From a virus, in IMG/VR virus record IMGVR_UViG_3300044608_001059, positions 1 to 38,881 of that record: a DNA stretch of 38,881 bases. One strand, 5' to 3'. The notes under the pieces are model-generated. The model did not search any database, was not told where the DNA came from, and worked only from the letters and a program-made list of their open reading frames with translations. The position numbers and the translations under genes were made by a program. Shown piece by piece: positions 20,642-27,602 of this stretch (the first letter of the stretch is position 1; each line of letters opens with the position of its first letter).

Positions 20642-21006
20642 CCCTGGACGAGATCGCTCGGCGGATCGGGATGGAGCTTGCTGTCCCCGGAGTCTCCTCC
20701 GCTGTCTTTTACGACCCAGAGGCCGACTGCTACAAGACCCGCGAAACCCTCCGCGCCCACCTTCTCGCAGGCGCACAGCCGCTGCGGATCGCGGCCAAGG
20801 TGCTGCGGGCGGAGCCGTACACCTACGAAATCACGATTGACGGCCCCGAGGTTCACGTCGTTGTGCTGGAGTGGAAGTACGGCACCAACATTCTCGCAGT
20901 CGAAAGCTGGCATCGGGTCGTGTCCGCGTATGCCATCGACGAAGCCACCGCCATCCTCGCCGCCGCCGAGGCGCTCCCTTCCCCTACCACCACCAAGGAG
21001 ACGTGA
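20638..21006 (+). CDS. Early protein of unknown role
   Basis: A 122-residue protein starting at GTG 20638 (GTGA). It has an alternating alpha/beta pattern, with T-Y-E-I-T-I-D-G-P-E-V-H-V-V-V strands in the middle. It is followed by AAGGAG for the next gene. No known family recognised. Confidence 0.6.
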   Translation: MTLDEIARRIGMELAVPGVSSAVFYDPEADCYKTRETLRAHLLAGAQPLRIAAKVLRAEPYTYEITIDGPEVHVVVLEWKYGTNILAVESWHRVVSAYAIDEATAILAAAEALPSPTTTKET

Positions 21007-21008
21007 CG

Positions 21009-21275
21009 ATGCATGACCGTGACCGCCCCGAATTCCCCGGCCCGCCGCCGGGGTCCCACGCGACCCCGATGACCGACGATCCGTGGGCGCATCGCGGCGC
21101 CCGGATGAGGTGCGCCACCTGTATGTGGTTCGTGACGAAGCCGGCCGAAGTGCTGCGGACGGCGGGCAACGAACTTGGCCGCTGCCGCCGGCACGCGCCG
21201 ACGATGAGCGGCTTCCCCGCCGTGTTCGGCCGCGACTGGTGCGGCGATCACAAGCTGGACGAGAACCGCGTGTAA
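21009..21275 (+). CDS. Cys-rich zinc-binding-type small protein
   Basis: An 88-residue protein with AAGGAG about 9 bases before ATG 21009. Cysteines: C-A-T-C (C35, C38), G-R-C-R-R-H (C59, H62), D-W-C-G-D-H (C78, H81). It is the same type as the 73-residue protein on the other strand (13028-13249). Most likely a zinc-stabilised protein binding DNA or protein. Function unknown. Confidence 0.7.
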   Translation: MHDRDRPEFPGPPPGSHATPMTDDPWAHRGARMRCATCMWFVTKPAEVLRTAGNELGRCRRHAPTMSGFPAVFGRDWCGDHKLDENRV

Positions 21276-21281
21276 CAGCCG

Positions 21282-21314
21282 GCGCCTCGGCTCGCTCACC
21301 CCGGGCCGAGGCGC
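21282..21314 (+). terminator. Perfect 10-bp hairpin before HNH gene
   Basis: GCGCCTCGGC (21282-21291) pairs with GCCGAGGCGC (21305-21314) across a 13-base loop. No T-run follows on either strand. It lies in the gap between the Cys-rich gene and the HNH gene and could be a weak terminator, a pausing site or a scar of insertion. Confidence 0.5.
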
Positions 21315-21335
21315 TGCCACCACAGGAGACGTGAG

Positions 21336-21806
21336 ATGGACAGGCGCGACCTAAAAACACGCTTCCTAGAAAAAGTTAGCAAGCCGCCAGAAACGACGTG
21401 CTGGTTGTGGATGGGCACAACCAAGGGAAGCGCACGGCCATACGGCATGATATGGGCGGGCGGACGGCATAGGCCGGCTAGTCAAGTGGCATGGGAAATT
21501 TCTAATGGCCGCTCATTCCCAAGCGGAATGATGGCTTGCCACACGTGCGACAACCCGCGCTGCGTCAACCCGCAACATATCTGGCCCGGGACCATGAGTG
21601 ACAACATTAGGGACGCGGTGAAGAAAGGTCGCGCAAACCCAAAAGGGAACGCTTACCGCACTCATTGCAAGCACGGGCATGAGTTCACGCCGGACAACAC
21701 CATTATCCGCCCCAGCACTGGGCACAGGAAATGCCGCGCGTGCCGCGACCGGATGAACCGTAGTCGATACGCCACCACCCGAGCGGAGGCCCTGCGCCGT
21801 GAGTGA
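21336..21806 (+). CDS. HNH homing-type endonuclease
   Basis: A 156-residue protein. HNH_3 core: W-L-W near residue 23, C-H-T-C-D-N-P-R-C-V-N-P-Q-H with C68, H69, C71, C76, N78 and H81. A second metal site follows (C111, H113, H115, C133, C136) in the C-terminal tail, which may bind DNA. The gene looks poorer in G/C than its neighbours, which suggests recent arrival. It is flanked by a perfect hairpin and ends with a repeat shared with 18841-18862. Stand-alone homing enzyme is the most likely role. Confidence 0.85.
   Translation: MDRRDLKTRFLEKVSKPPETTCWLWMGTTKGSARPYGMIWAGGRHRPASQVAWEISNGRSFPSGMMACHTCDNPRCVNPQHIWPGTMSDNIRDAVKKGRANPKGNAYRTHCKHGHEFTPDNTIIRPSTGHRKCRACRDRMNRSRYATTRAEALRRE
21773..21794 (+). 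repeat. Direct repeat with ribosome-binding site, copy 2
   Basis: Matches 18841-18862 at 20 of 22 bases and carries GGAGG for the next gene. It forms the last codons of the HNH gene. Confidence 0.8.
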
Positions 21807-22008
21807 GATCAAGCTGAAACTGCGCCCTTGGATGGCGCCGAACTTCGCCGTGCCCGAGTCGCCGCCAGGTCGTCGCGAGGACGGCGTGCGCTTTGAGGCC
21901 GGAATCCACGTCCGCGATCTACCCGTCGAGACGCTGGCCGAGATGGCCGACGAGTGGCGGGCCGAGCTGTTCCGCAAGGCTGGAAAGAAGGATCCGCGCC
22001 GTGAGTGA
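21799..22008 (+). CDS. Small protein of unknown role
   Basis: A 69-residue protein from GTG 21799 overlapping the HNH stop. It has a basic start and end, and an amphipathic helix at residues 38-58 (V-R-D-L-P-V-E-T-L-A-E-M). No motif for a role. Confidence 0.6.
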   Translation: MSEIKLKLRPWMAPNFAVPESPPGRREDGVRFEAGIHVRDLPVETLAEMADEWRAELFRKAGKKDPRRE

Positions 22009-22360
22009 CCTGACCGCAGACGATTACGCCAGGGTCGCCACCGAGATCGGGATGGTGTGCGAATGCGAAGCCGGCGGTTTCTGGCGAGAAGCCCTCGGCG
22101 TAGGAAGGAGCGGCATCGTTGCTCTCGACGCCGACCTCCCCGCCTACCTCGCCGAGCCCGCGCAGATGGTGAGGATTCTCAACTGGCTCCGCGACCACGA
22201 TCACCTGCCTGTGCTGACCCTCAACCCCGAGGACGGCCGCGAGGAATACTGGATCTGCGAGATGGCGGACCTCTCGACTCTCGACAGGCCGGTCTTCGCC
22301 ATCGGGCAGGACCCCGGCGAAGCCGTCCGCGACTGCGCGGCGCGGGCGCTGCGGCCGTGA
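22001..22360 (+). CDS. Early protein, ABA-sandwich-like layout
   Basis: A 119-residue protein starting at GTG 22001 within the end of the previous gene. The layout (strand, W-L-R-D-H helix, L-P-V-L-T-L strand, Y-W-I-C-E-M strand, then G-E-A-V-R-D-C-A-A-R-A-L helix) resembles small alpha-beta-alpha sandwich proteins found in phage early operons. Role unknown. Confidence 0.6.
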   Translation: MSDLTADDYARVATEIGMVCECEAGGFWREALGVGRSGIVALDADLPAYLAEPAQMVRILNWLRDHDHLPVLTLNPEDGREEYWICEMADLSTLDRPVFAIGQDPGEAVRDCAARALRP

Positions 22361-22488
22361 AGCCAGCTAGCCAGAACGACGTGGCGGCGTGGGGCGCCAT
22401 GGCCTGTGCGATGGCGACTACGCCCGACCCGGTATCGTTGGCTTGGTTTGCTCTCTCGGTGGTCTTCTTCGTGTTCTCGCGGCCGTGA
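22357..22488 (+). CDS. Small membrane protein, 43 residues, last early gene
   Basis: A 43-residue ORF from GTG 22357 (GTGA). The last 18 residues are a hydrophobic helix (S-L-A-W-F-A-L-S-V-V-F-F-V-F) ending in Ser-Arg-Pro. The end of the rightward operon; converges on the endolysin gene. Function unknown. Confidence 0.55.
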   Translation: MKPASQNDVAAWGAMACAMATTPDPVSLAWFALSVVFFVFSRP

Positions 22489-22502
22489 TCGTCACTCAGG
22501 AA

Positions 22503-22536
22503 CAGCCGCGCCCCTACGGGCCTCGTATTGCGGCTG
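22503..22536. terminator. Inverted repeat between convergent operons
   Basis: CAGCCGC (22503-22509) and GCGGCTG (22530-22536) form a seven-base stem around a GC-rich loop. It lies between the last rightward gene and the endolysin stop, where a two-way terminator would be needed. There is no T-run, so the stop signal is weak by sequence. Confidence 0.4.
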
Positions 22537-22544
22537 GCGCGAAG

Positions 22545-22934
22545 CTAGGGGTTAGACGGGTACTTCGACCTTGGAAGCTCCCAATGCGGACCGTCTTTAA
22601 AGGTCCGCCAGTCACCACCCCAGGTCACCGGCACGCCCTCCTCGCTCGCAGCCTGCTTGATCGCAGGGGCTAGCTGATCGAACAGCGGCCAGTCCCACCG
22701 GACGGTCCCCACCCACGGGGCGATATCGACGGCGTGGCCGGTCAGGTGCCGCGAGCGCATGGTCCGGCTGGCCCCTGCCGCCACCAGTTCCCGCTGGCGG
22801 GCCTCGGTCCTGAGCCCCTCCAGCACCACGAAGTCGATGGGGGTAATCCGAATGGCGCGCTGCACCACGCGCACGAGGTCGGGGTGGACGCCCTGTAGGC
22901 GGTCGAGGGATCGGCGGGACAGGCGGAAGCTCAA
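22545..22934 (-). CDS. M15-family endolysin (L,D-carboxypeptidase or L-Ala-D-Glu peptidase)
   Basis: A 129-residue enzyme that cuts the peptide part of the cell wall at lysis. It has the zinc-binding S-R-H-L-T-G-H-A-V-D-I (H63, D70) and the second site D-G-P-H-W-E-L (D114, H117). Length is near that of T5 endolysin (137). The start is TTG 22934, which overlaps the upstream stop (TTGA); the longer reading in the same frame has no family support. It is the last late gene. No signal peptide is seen, so it needs a holin to reach the wall. Confidence 0.9.
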   Translation of the reverse strand: MSFRLSRRSLDRLQGVHPDLVRVVQRAIRITPIDFVVLEGLRTEARQRELVAAGASRTMRSRHLTGHAVDIAPWVGTVRWDWPLFDQLAPAIKQAASEEGVPVTWGGDWRTFKDGPHWELPRSKYPSNP

Positions 22935-23200
22935 TCCTCGTCCCCCAGCACCGGCCCCGCGTGCAGGGGCAGCACTTCCTCCACCATGTCCCGCGCCAGG
23001 AACAGGTGCGGGTCGCCCTCGTCGGGGTACTCGGCGCCAATGTCCATCGCCAGCGTGATGCCGGCGTCCGTGTTCGCCATCACCCACCCCACCGCCATGC
23101 GCTTCATGGGCCTGAGCTTGGCCGCGTCCTCCCGCGTGATGGGCTGGTCACTACAGTGGTGGTCGTGCCAGACGACTAGGGCGACTTGGGGCAGTGACAC
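22931..23200 (-). CDS. Small protein between phosphoesterase and endolysin, unknown role
   Basis: An 89-residue protein from GTG 23200 with a histidine cluster near the start (W-H-D-H-H-C) and an acidic end. It has no signal or lipobox. Position suggests a lysis or late accessory role, but nothing in the sequence shows it. Its stop overlaps the endolysin start. Confidence 0.6.
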   Translation of the reverse strand: MSLPQVALVVWHDHHCSDQPITREDAAKLRPMKRMAVGWVMANTDAGITLAMDIGAEYPDEGDPHLFLARDMVEEVLPLHAGPVLGDED

Positions 23201-23328
23201 TGGTTCGCCTCCGCGTTGATTCGGGCCTGCTGTTCCTCTTTCCACCGCTGCCGCCACACGTCGATCTCGCCGTCCCGCTGGTACAGCAGGGCCACAAGCT
23301 CGTCGTAGGGGCGGCCCTCGTAGATCAC
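23176..23328 (-). CDS. Small charged protein of unknown role
   Basis: A 50-residue ORF whose GTG overlaps the stop of the metallophosphoesterase gene (GTGA). Charged helix with two Trp-rich steps (V-W-R-Q-R-W-K) and a C-H-C end. It overlaps the next gene by 25 bases in another frame. Probably real because of the coupling. Confidence 0.55.
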   Translation of the reverse strand: MIYEGRPYDELVALLYQRDGEIDVWRQRWKEEQQARINAEANQCHCPKSP

Positions 23329-24464
23329 GCCGCCGACCTCGCCAATGCCGACACGGCGTTGATGGTGTGCCGCTCAACCTCGCCGGCGTCGCGGTGCAGG
23401 ACGATGCCCTGCATATCCCGGCCGCTGCGGTAGCCGCTGGCCGCGTGCCAGGCGTCCTTGGCCGCAAGGGTGCGGAAGGATTCGACCGTACAGCCGGGAA
23501 GCTCATACAGCCGTTTATGATGGACGTGGCCGGTGTACCAGTAGCGGTGCGCCGTCTCGCCCCAGTCCTGCGCGCGGTCGGCGGACATGATCCCGCCCAA
23601 GGCTTCGGGCTTCACGAAGTCACCGTGCGTGACCCCGATCAGGCACCGGCCGAAGCGGTGATAGTGGAACTTCGCGGGCGACTCGTCGAAGTTCACGCGG
23701 GGGTTTTTCTCGTAGGCCATCGACAGCGCCACCGTCAGCATTTGCGACGTGTGTTCGTCGTGGTTCCCTATCTCGTTTATGACCCGCACGGACTGGTGCC
23801 GGGTCAGCGCCGTCTCGATGATCTGGCGCATGATGCGGACGCCCACCCGCAGAACCTTGTTCCAGCGGGTGTCCACGTCCAAGTGATTCTTTGAACGCAG
23901 GGTGATGGCGTCCAGCGTGTCGGCGTGGAAGAAGTCGCCGAGGTTGACGATCAAGGCTTCCTTCGCGGGCGGCATGGCTTCTACCAGACCGGCGGCCGCC
24001 CCGAGCATGATCCGCTCGGCTATCTCTAGGTCGAAGTCGTCGCCCGCCTCCTCGCCCCACGCGTACATCCCCACATGGGGGTCGCCCATGCAGTAGACGG
24101 CCAGAAGGTCGGCGGGGCCTTTCTTGGGGGCGACAATGCGGGGGACGGTCGGCAGCTTGCCCATGGACTTCCGCAGCGCGTCGATGACGGCGGCGGCATC
24201 GACGGGAACGCGGGTCTTGACCCATTGCAGCCCGCCGTCGGGGGTCTTGACCAGCGTGGACACGCCAGAAACGACGTGCCCCGGCGGGGGGTTGACGTGC
24301 AGGGCGCCCGGCACGCCCTCGGGGAAGGCCGCCCGAAGGTGGCGGGAGAACGTCATCTCGGTGCAGCCAAGCGCCCGGGCCGCGTACAGCTTGACGCCGC
24401 CGGCATCGCGCAGCGCCGTCAAGAGCGCGTCGGGGGTGAAGTGGTAGGCCGGTTTTCCCGCCAT
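23325..24464 (-). CDS. Calcineurin-like metallophosphoesterase with N-terminal HTH
   Basis: A 379-residue enzyme. The five metal motifs are in order: G-D-P-H (127-130), G-D-F-F-H (176-180), G-N-H-D (233-236), T-H-G-D (279-282) and G-H-V-H-H (312-316), so the active site is complete and two metals would be bound. Such enzymes cut phosphodiesters in DNA, RNA or small molecules; the phage branch is often called DNA repair exonuclease. The first 50 residues (D-A-L-L-T-A-L-R-D-A-G-G-V and A-L-G-C-T-E-M-T-F-S-R-H-L) look like a helix-turn-helix. It lies between spanins and endolysin, an odd place for a DNA enzyme. Confidence 0.88.
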   Translation of the reverse strand: MAGKPAYHFTPDALLTALRDAGGVKLYAARALGCTEMTFSRHLRAAFPEGVPGALHVNPPPGHVVSGVSTLVKTPDGGLQWVKTRVPVDAAAVIDALRKSMGKLPTVPRIVAPKKGPADLLAVYCMGDPHVGMYAWGEEAGDDFDLEIAERIMLGAAAGLVEAMPPAKEALIVNLGDFFHADTLDAITLRSKNHLDVDTRWNKVLRVGVRIMRQIIETALTRHQSVRVINEIGNHDEHTSQMLTVALSMAYEKNPRVNFDESPAKFHYHRFGRCLIGVTHGDFVKPEALGGIMSADRAQDWGETAHRYWYTGHVHHKRLYELPGCTVESFRTLAAKDAWHAASGYRSGRDMQGIVLHRDAGEVERHTINAVSALARSAA

Positions 24465-24467
24465 GCG

Positions 24468-24761
24468 TTACTTCGGCGCCGTGAGGGTTCGGATTTCGGA
24501 CAGCCGCGCGTCGCACTCCGCGATGACCACGCGCGCCTCCGCGACCGCTTCGTACAGGTCGCCCACCGTCTCAAGGGACGGATCGTAGTAGCACCCCGCC
24601 GTGAGGGAGATCGGAACAACCGTCCGAACTGGCTCAGCCGGCCCGGCAGGGGCGCAGGTACAGCCGGCGAGTACCGTTAGACAGGACAGCGCAGCGGCTG
24701 TGCAGCCTGCGCGGCGCAGTCGGGGTCGGATTCCTTCGCCTTCTTGAAAGCAGATTTCCAC
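24468..24761 (-). CDS. o-spanin (Rz1-like outer-membrane lipoprotein)
   Basis: A 97-residue lipoprotein from GTG 24761 with AAGGA about 9 bases upstream. A basic n-region (RPRLRR), a short hydrophobic core and the lipobox L-A-G-C (C34 becomes lipid-linked residue 1) make an outer-membrane lipoprotein. It overlaps the i-spanin gene by 85 bases in another frame, as in many lambda-like phages. With the i-spanin it joins and fuses the two membranes at the last step of lysis. Confidence 0.8.
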   Translation of the reverse strand: MEICFQEGEGIRPRLRRAGCTAAALSCLTVLAGCTCAPAGPAEPVRTVVPISLTAGCYYDPSLETVGDLYEAVAEARVVIAECDARLSEIRTLTAPK

Positions 24762-25030
24762 TGGCCCAGTTCCTTCTGTAGCCGGTCACGTTCTTTCTCG
24801 GCCGCCGCCACCGCCTGGTCGCCGTCCTTCCGCTGGCGCTCGTAAACGTCCAGCGCGTTCTTCCAGCCGTTCGCCAGCGTGTCCTTCCACTCGGCGCGCT
24901 CTTGACCAAACGCGGATGTAAGCCGCCAATTCTCGACCTGAACGGCACCCGCGCACAGCGCAAGCGAAACAGCGGAGGCGGCCCACACAGGCACTCGAAT
25001 ACGGGCAAACTCCAGAATTGCAGTCCACAT
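24677..25030 (-). CDS. i-spanin (Rz-like)
   Basis: A 117-residue protein from ATG 25030 (the longer reading from GTG 25072 has no ribosome signal). Residues 12-30 are a transmembrane anchor (V-P-V-W-A-A-S-A-V-S-L), then a long charged coiled coil (about 35-95) reaching into the periplasm with N-G-W-K-N-A-L. The 3' part overlaps the o-spanin. A short ORF with a strong ribosome site lies just upstream and may couple to it. Confidence 0.8.
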   Translation of the reverse strand: MWTAILEFARIRVPVWAASAVSLALCAGAVQVENWRLTSAFGQERAEWKDTLANGWKNALDVYERQRKDGDQAVAAAEKERDRLQKELGQWKSAFKKAKESDPDCAAQAAQPLRCPV

Positions 25031-25040
25031 CACGGCCCGC

Positions 25041-25079
25041 CTAGCACCAACCGCCGCCGATACCAACGCCACCGTTCAT
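25041..25079 (-). CDS. 12-residue Gly-rich micro-ORF before i-spanin
   Basis: ATG 25079 has a very good AAGGAGA about 5 bases upstream and opens 12 codons rich in Gly, ending in TAG 10 bases before the i-spanin ATG. The strength of this ribosome site, and the lack of one for the i-spanin itself, suggests translation passes from this peptide to the spanin. Confidence 0.45.
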   Translation of the reverse strand: MNGGVGIGGGWC

Positions 25080-25089
25080 GGTCGTCTCC

Positions 25090-25269
25090 TTACTGTGGTT
25101 GAGGGGAAGTAGCTTTCTGCACGGTGCGCGCACCGGCATAGATCCCGAGGGCAATGGTCGAGAGGGCTACATAGGTGCCCGCGTCAACGATGTGCGTGAA
25201 CAGCCCGACGGCGCCTGTCACCTGCACGAAGGCCGATTGCCAGAACTCGGTCGAGCGCCAGGTCGTCAC
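25090..25269 (-). CDS. Small membrane protein, holin candidate
   Basis: A 59-residue ORF from GTG 25269 (GTGA with the preceding gene). It has an amphipathic start and a transmembrane helix at about residues 30-48 (V-A-L-S-T-I-A-L-G-I-Y-A-G), with a basic-polar end. Next to spanins and endolysin, a holin is expected. Its size fits a small holin, but a one-helix protein could be the partner or antiholin instead. Confidence 0.6.
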   Translation of the reverse strand: MTTWRSTEFWQSAFVQVTGAVGLFTHIVDAGTYVALSTIALGIYAGARTVQKATSPQPQ

Positions 25270-25550
25270 GGCCGGCGCTCGGCCATGCGGTCTAGCTTGT
25301 CGTGCAACGTGCGCACGTCCTCGCGCACGTCAGCGCGGAGCTGCTCGATCTGCTTCCGCGACTCCTTGGAGTGATCGTCGAGCAGCTCGCGGAGCTTCTC
25401 GTGATCCTCGCGGTCGTGCTTGTCGGCGCGCTCTTCCAGCTTTGTGACTCGCGCCGCCTGCCCGGCCCACAGGAAGCCGGCCAGCGTCGTGACGCCGAGG
25501 GCCAGCGTGGAGGCGACGGTCTCCCAAGTGACGTGGATCGGGTCGTTCAT
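25266..25550 (-). CDS. Membrane-anchored coiled-coil protein, holin or antiholin candidate
   Basis: A 94-residue protein with a transmembrane helix at residues 10-30 (V-A-S-T-L-A-L-G-V-T-T-L-A-G-F-L-W) and a long highly charged coiled coil from 35 to 92. This form is like XhlA-type and other coiled-coil holin-associated proteins. It precedes the smaller membrane protein and the spanins. Either could be the pore-former; the pair is clear, the role division is not. Confidence 0.6.
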   Translation of the reverse strand: MNDPIHVTWETVASTLALGVTTLAGFLWAGQAARVTKLEERADKHDREDHEKLRELLDDHSKESRKQIEQLRADVREDVRTLHDKLDRMAERRP

Positions 25551-25552
25551 GC

Positions 25553-26872
25553 TCAGACTCGGATCGGGTTGTGGAGCGGGTCACCAATCGCCACGAAGTC
25601 GAAGGCGGATTTCTGCCAGTAGTCCATCTCGCACAGCGTTTCGCCCCTGAGCATCGACCGGACGCGCTCCCAGTGGTAGGTGCCGGTAAAGACGTTCGGG
25701 TGTGAGAGGCGGCCGAAACCACCGGCGCCGCCGTCGGCCATCCAGTAGCGGGACCAGTGCTGGTGGTCGCTGAGGCCGGCGATGATCAGGCCGTCACTCG
25801 CGGGCGTGATGTAGGGGACTGACGAAGGCCGCCACGTCGGGGAACTGGCGGGGTTCCAGCGGTTTGCCGGCATCCCGTAGCCGACCACCAGCCACACGTT
25901 CGTCCGCGTGACGCTGCCGGCGTCGATTTCCGCGAGGGTAAACGCGGCGTCACCGGGGTCGGCAAGCTGGTTTGCTGCCGTGTCAGTGTCGCTGTTGGCG
26001 TAGAAATACTGAACGTCGGTAAAGCCCGCGTCCTGCAATTCCTTGACGATGATGGCCGACCGCGCGGCAGGGCCAAGGCTGCTGTTCGCCGTGGTGTTGC
26101 CGATGCAGACCAGCACCCGGCGTCCCTGGGCCTCGGCCAACGTCTGCGTCTTGCCCTGTAGCCGGTTGACCACGGCCTGACTGTCGGTCAGCAGGGTGCC
26201 CGAATGAGACGAGCCCGTGGCGCCGTACTGGATCATCCAGCCGGCAACCCCACAGGGCAGGTCCGTGAGCTTGCTGTAATCCCGTCGCAGGGCGCTGGTG
26301 GGCTCATAGAGGTTCTTCCCGTCCTCGTAGGTCAGCCCCCCAGCGGTATACGCCGAGTTGTAGGCCGCCGACTGGACGGTCTGGTAGTAGCCTGCCGCTC
26401 GGACAGTGATTTCTTCGCGCAGGCTGTTCCCCGTCACCCCCGGAGCCACGCTGCCGTCGCGGGGCGTGATGAAGTCCTCAGCGTCATCGTCGCCGGCATC
26501 GACCCGAGGCTGCGCCCCCGTGGCATAGATGCGCTTGACCAGTCCAGCGGTATTCGCCAGCGGCGTGATGCCGTCGTTGAAATCGTTGACGGTCTTGCAC
26601 GCGATGTAGTTGGGGCACCCCGCAGCGGTGATGACCGCCCGCGCCCCGACCGTCATGACCTTTTCGTATAGCGGCGTGTAGAAGTTCGCGAAGCGCGACG
26701 CATCGTAGGCCCACAGGTACGGATCGGTGCCCATGGCAAACCCGATCTTGTTGGCCGACGGAATCCCCCGCTTGGCGAGATACCAGTCGGTAAACGTCCC
26801 CGACGCGGCCACGTCGGTGTTGTAGATCACCACGGCCTTGTCCGCGAGGGGGGATGCGTCAACCACGGCCAC
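25553..26872 (-). CDS. TIGR03790-like protein among tail genes
   Basis: A 439-residue protein from GTG 26872. The beginning (D-K-A-V-V-I-Y-N-T-D and Y-L-A-K-R-G-I-P-S-A-N) and the end (C-E-M-D-Y-W and F-V-A-I-G-D-P-L-H-N-P) match the TIGR03790 pattern, a group with a caspase-like or gingipain-like fold that usually ends G-D-P-L-Y-R-P. H and C residues for a peptidase are present (for example D-H-Q-H-W and C-E-M), but I cannot prove a catalytic pair. It is the last gene before the lysis block, so it may be a virion-associated or host-surface-acting protein. Confidence 0.6.
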   Translation of the reverse strand: MAVVDASPLADKAVVIYNTDVAASGTFTDWYLAKRGIPSANKIGFAMGTDPYLWAYDASRFANFYTPLYEKVMTVGARAVITAAGCPNYIACKTVNDFNDGITPLANTAGLVKRIYATGAQPRVDAGDDDAEDFITPRDGSVAPGVTGNSLREEITVRAAGYYQTVQSAAYNSAYTAGGLTYEDGKNLYEPTSALRRDYSKLTDLPCGVAGWMIQYGATGSSHSGTLLTDSQAVVNRLQGKTQTLAEAQGRRVLVCIGNTTANSSLGPAARSAIIVKELQDAGFTDVQYFYANSDTDTAANQLADPGDAAFTLAEIDAGSVTRTNVWLVVGYGMPANRWNPASSPTWRPSSVPYITPASDGLIIAGLSDHQHWSRYWMADGGAGGFGRLSHPNVFTGTYHWERVRSMLRGETLCEMDYWQKSAFDFVAIGDPLHNPIRV

Positions 26873-26873
26873 G

Positions 26874-27602
26874 CTAGACCCCGCCCGTCATCGTCCAAGT
26901 GCCGGTGCCGTCACCGAGGTTCGTGCCGGCGTTCCAGTTCGTCGCCGTCTGCGCGTCGCCAAAGCCGATGGCGGGGCGGGCGCCGGGGTTCTCCATGTTC
27001 GCCCCGAGGGCGCGGGCGGGGTAAAACTTCGTCGGGTCGGTGATGTATTGGCCCACGTCGAACCACGCGAGGCCCATGCGGCCGACAAGGCGCAGGGTGC
27101 CGGAGGTCGAGCCACCGATGCTCCACGCGGTCGGGCGTGGCATGGCCGTCGTGGCGCCGCCGCCAAGCCACGAAACGGTCACCGTGCGTTCCTCGGCATT
27201 GACCCAGCACCGCACCGTCTGCGTCGTGCGGTCGGCGGCGACGTGGATCACATAATCGGTGTTGGCGGACAGGTTGCTACCGCTGATCGTCGCGCCCACG
27301 AACCCCGCGTTGGAAAAGTTCGTCGGGGCGTTGAGCGTGACCGCACCCGTGCCAGCGCTTATGGAGATCAGCGGCAGGCCGGCGGTGCTGACAAAGCCCA
27401 TCAAAACCTGCTGGTTGGTCAGGTCGTTCGTGCGAAACGCCACCGCCGCCGTGAACGTGTCGAACGTCGCCGCAAGGCCAAGGTTCGTCGCGTTGTCGAG
27501 CTGGTCCCCGCCGTCAAAGACGACGTAGTTGTAGGCGTAGGCAGGCCCCGCCCGCCCCACCCCAAGGCCAACGCCGAGGTTCAGACCCAGACCGACGTGC
27601 AT
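26874..27602 (-). CDS. LamG-like tail-fibre region protein
   Basis: A 242-residue protein with a Gly/Leu-rich start (G-L-G-L-N-L-G-V-G-L-G) followed by a concanavalin/LamG-type beta sandwich: F-D-T-F-T-A-A-V-A-F-R, Y-V-I-H-V-A-A-D-R-T, W-S-I-G-G-S-T-S-G and G-R-M-G-L-A-W-F. Such domains bind sugars on host or capsule. The ATG at 27602 is used; it overlaps the previous gene by 22 bases. Likely a receptor-binding accessory. Confidence 0.75.
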   Translation of the reverse strand: MHVGLGLNLGVGLGVGRAGPAYAYNYVVFDGGDQLDNATNLGLAATFDTFTAAVAFRTNDLTNQQVLMGFVSTAGLPLISISAGTGAVTLNAPTNFSNAGFVGATISGSNLSANTDYVIHVAADRTTQTVRCWVNAEERTVTVSWLGGGATTAMPRPTAWSIGGSTSGTLRLVGRMGLAWFDVGQYITDPTKFYPARALGANMENPGARPAIGFGDAQTATNWNAGTNLGDGTGTWTMTGGV

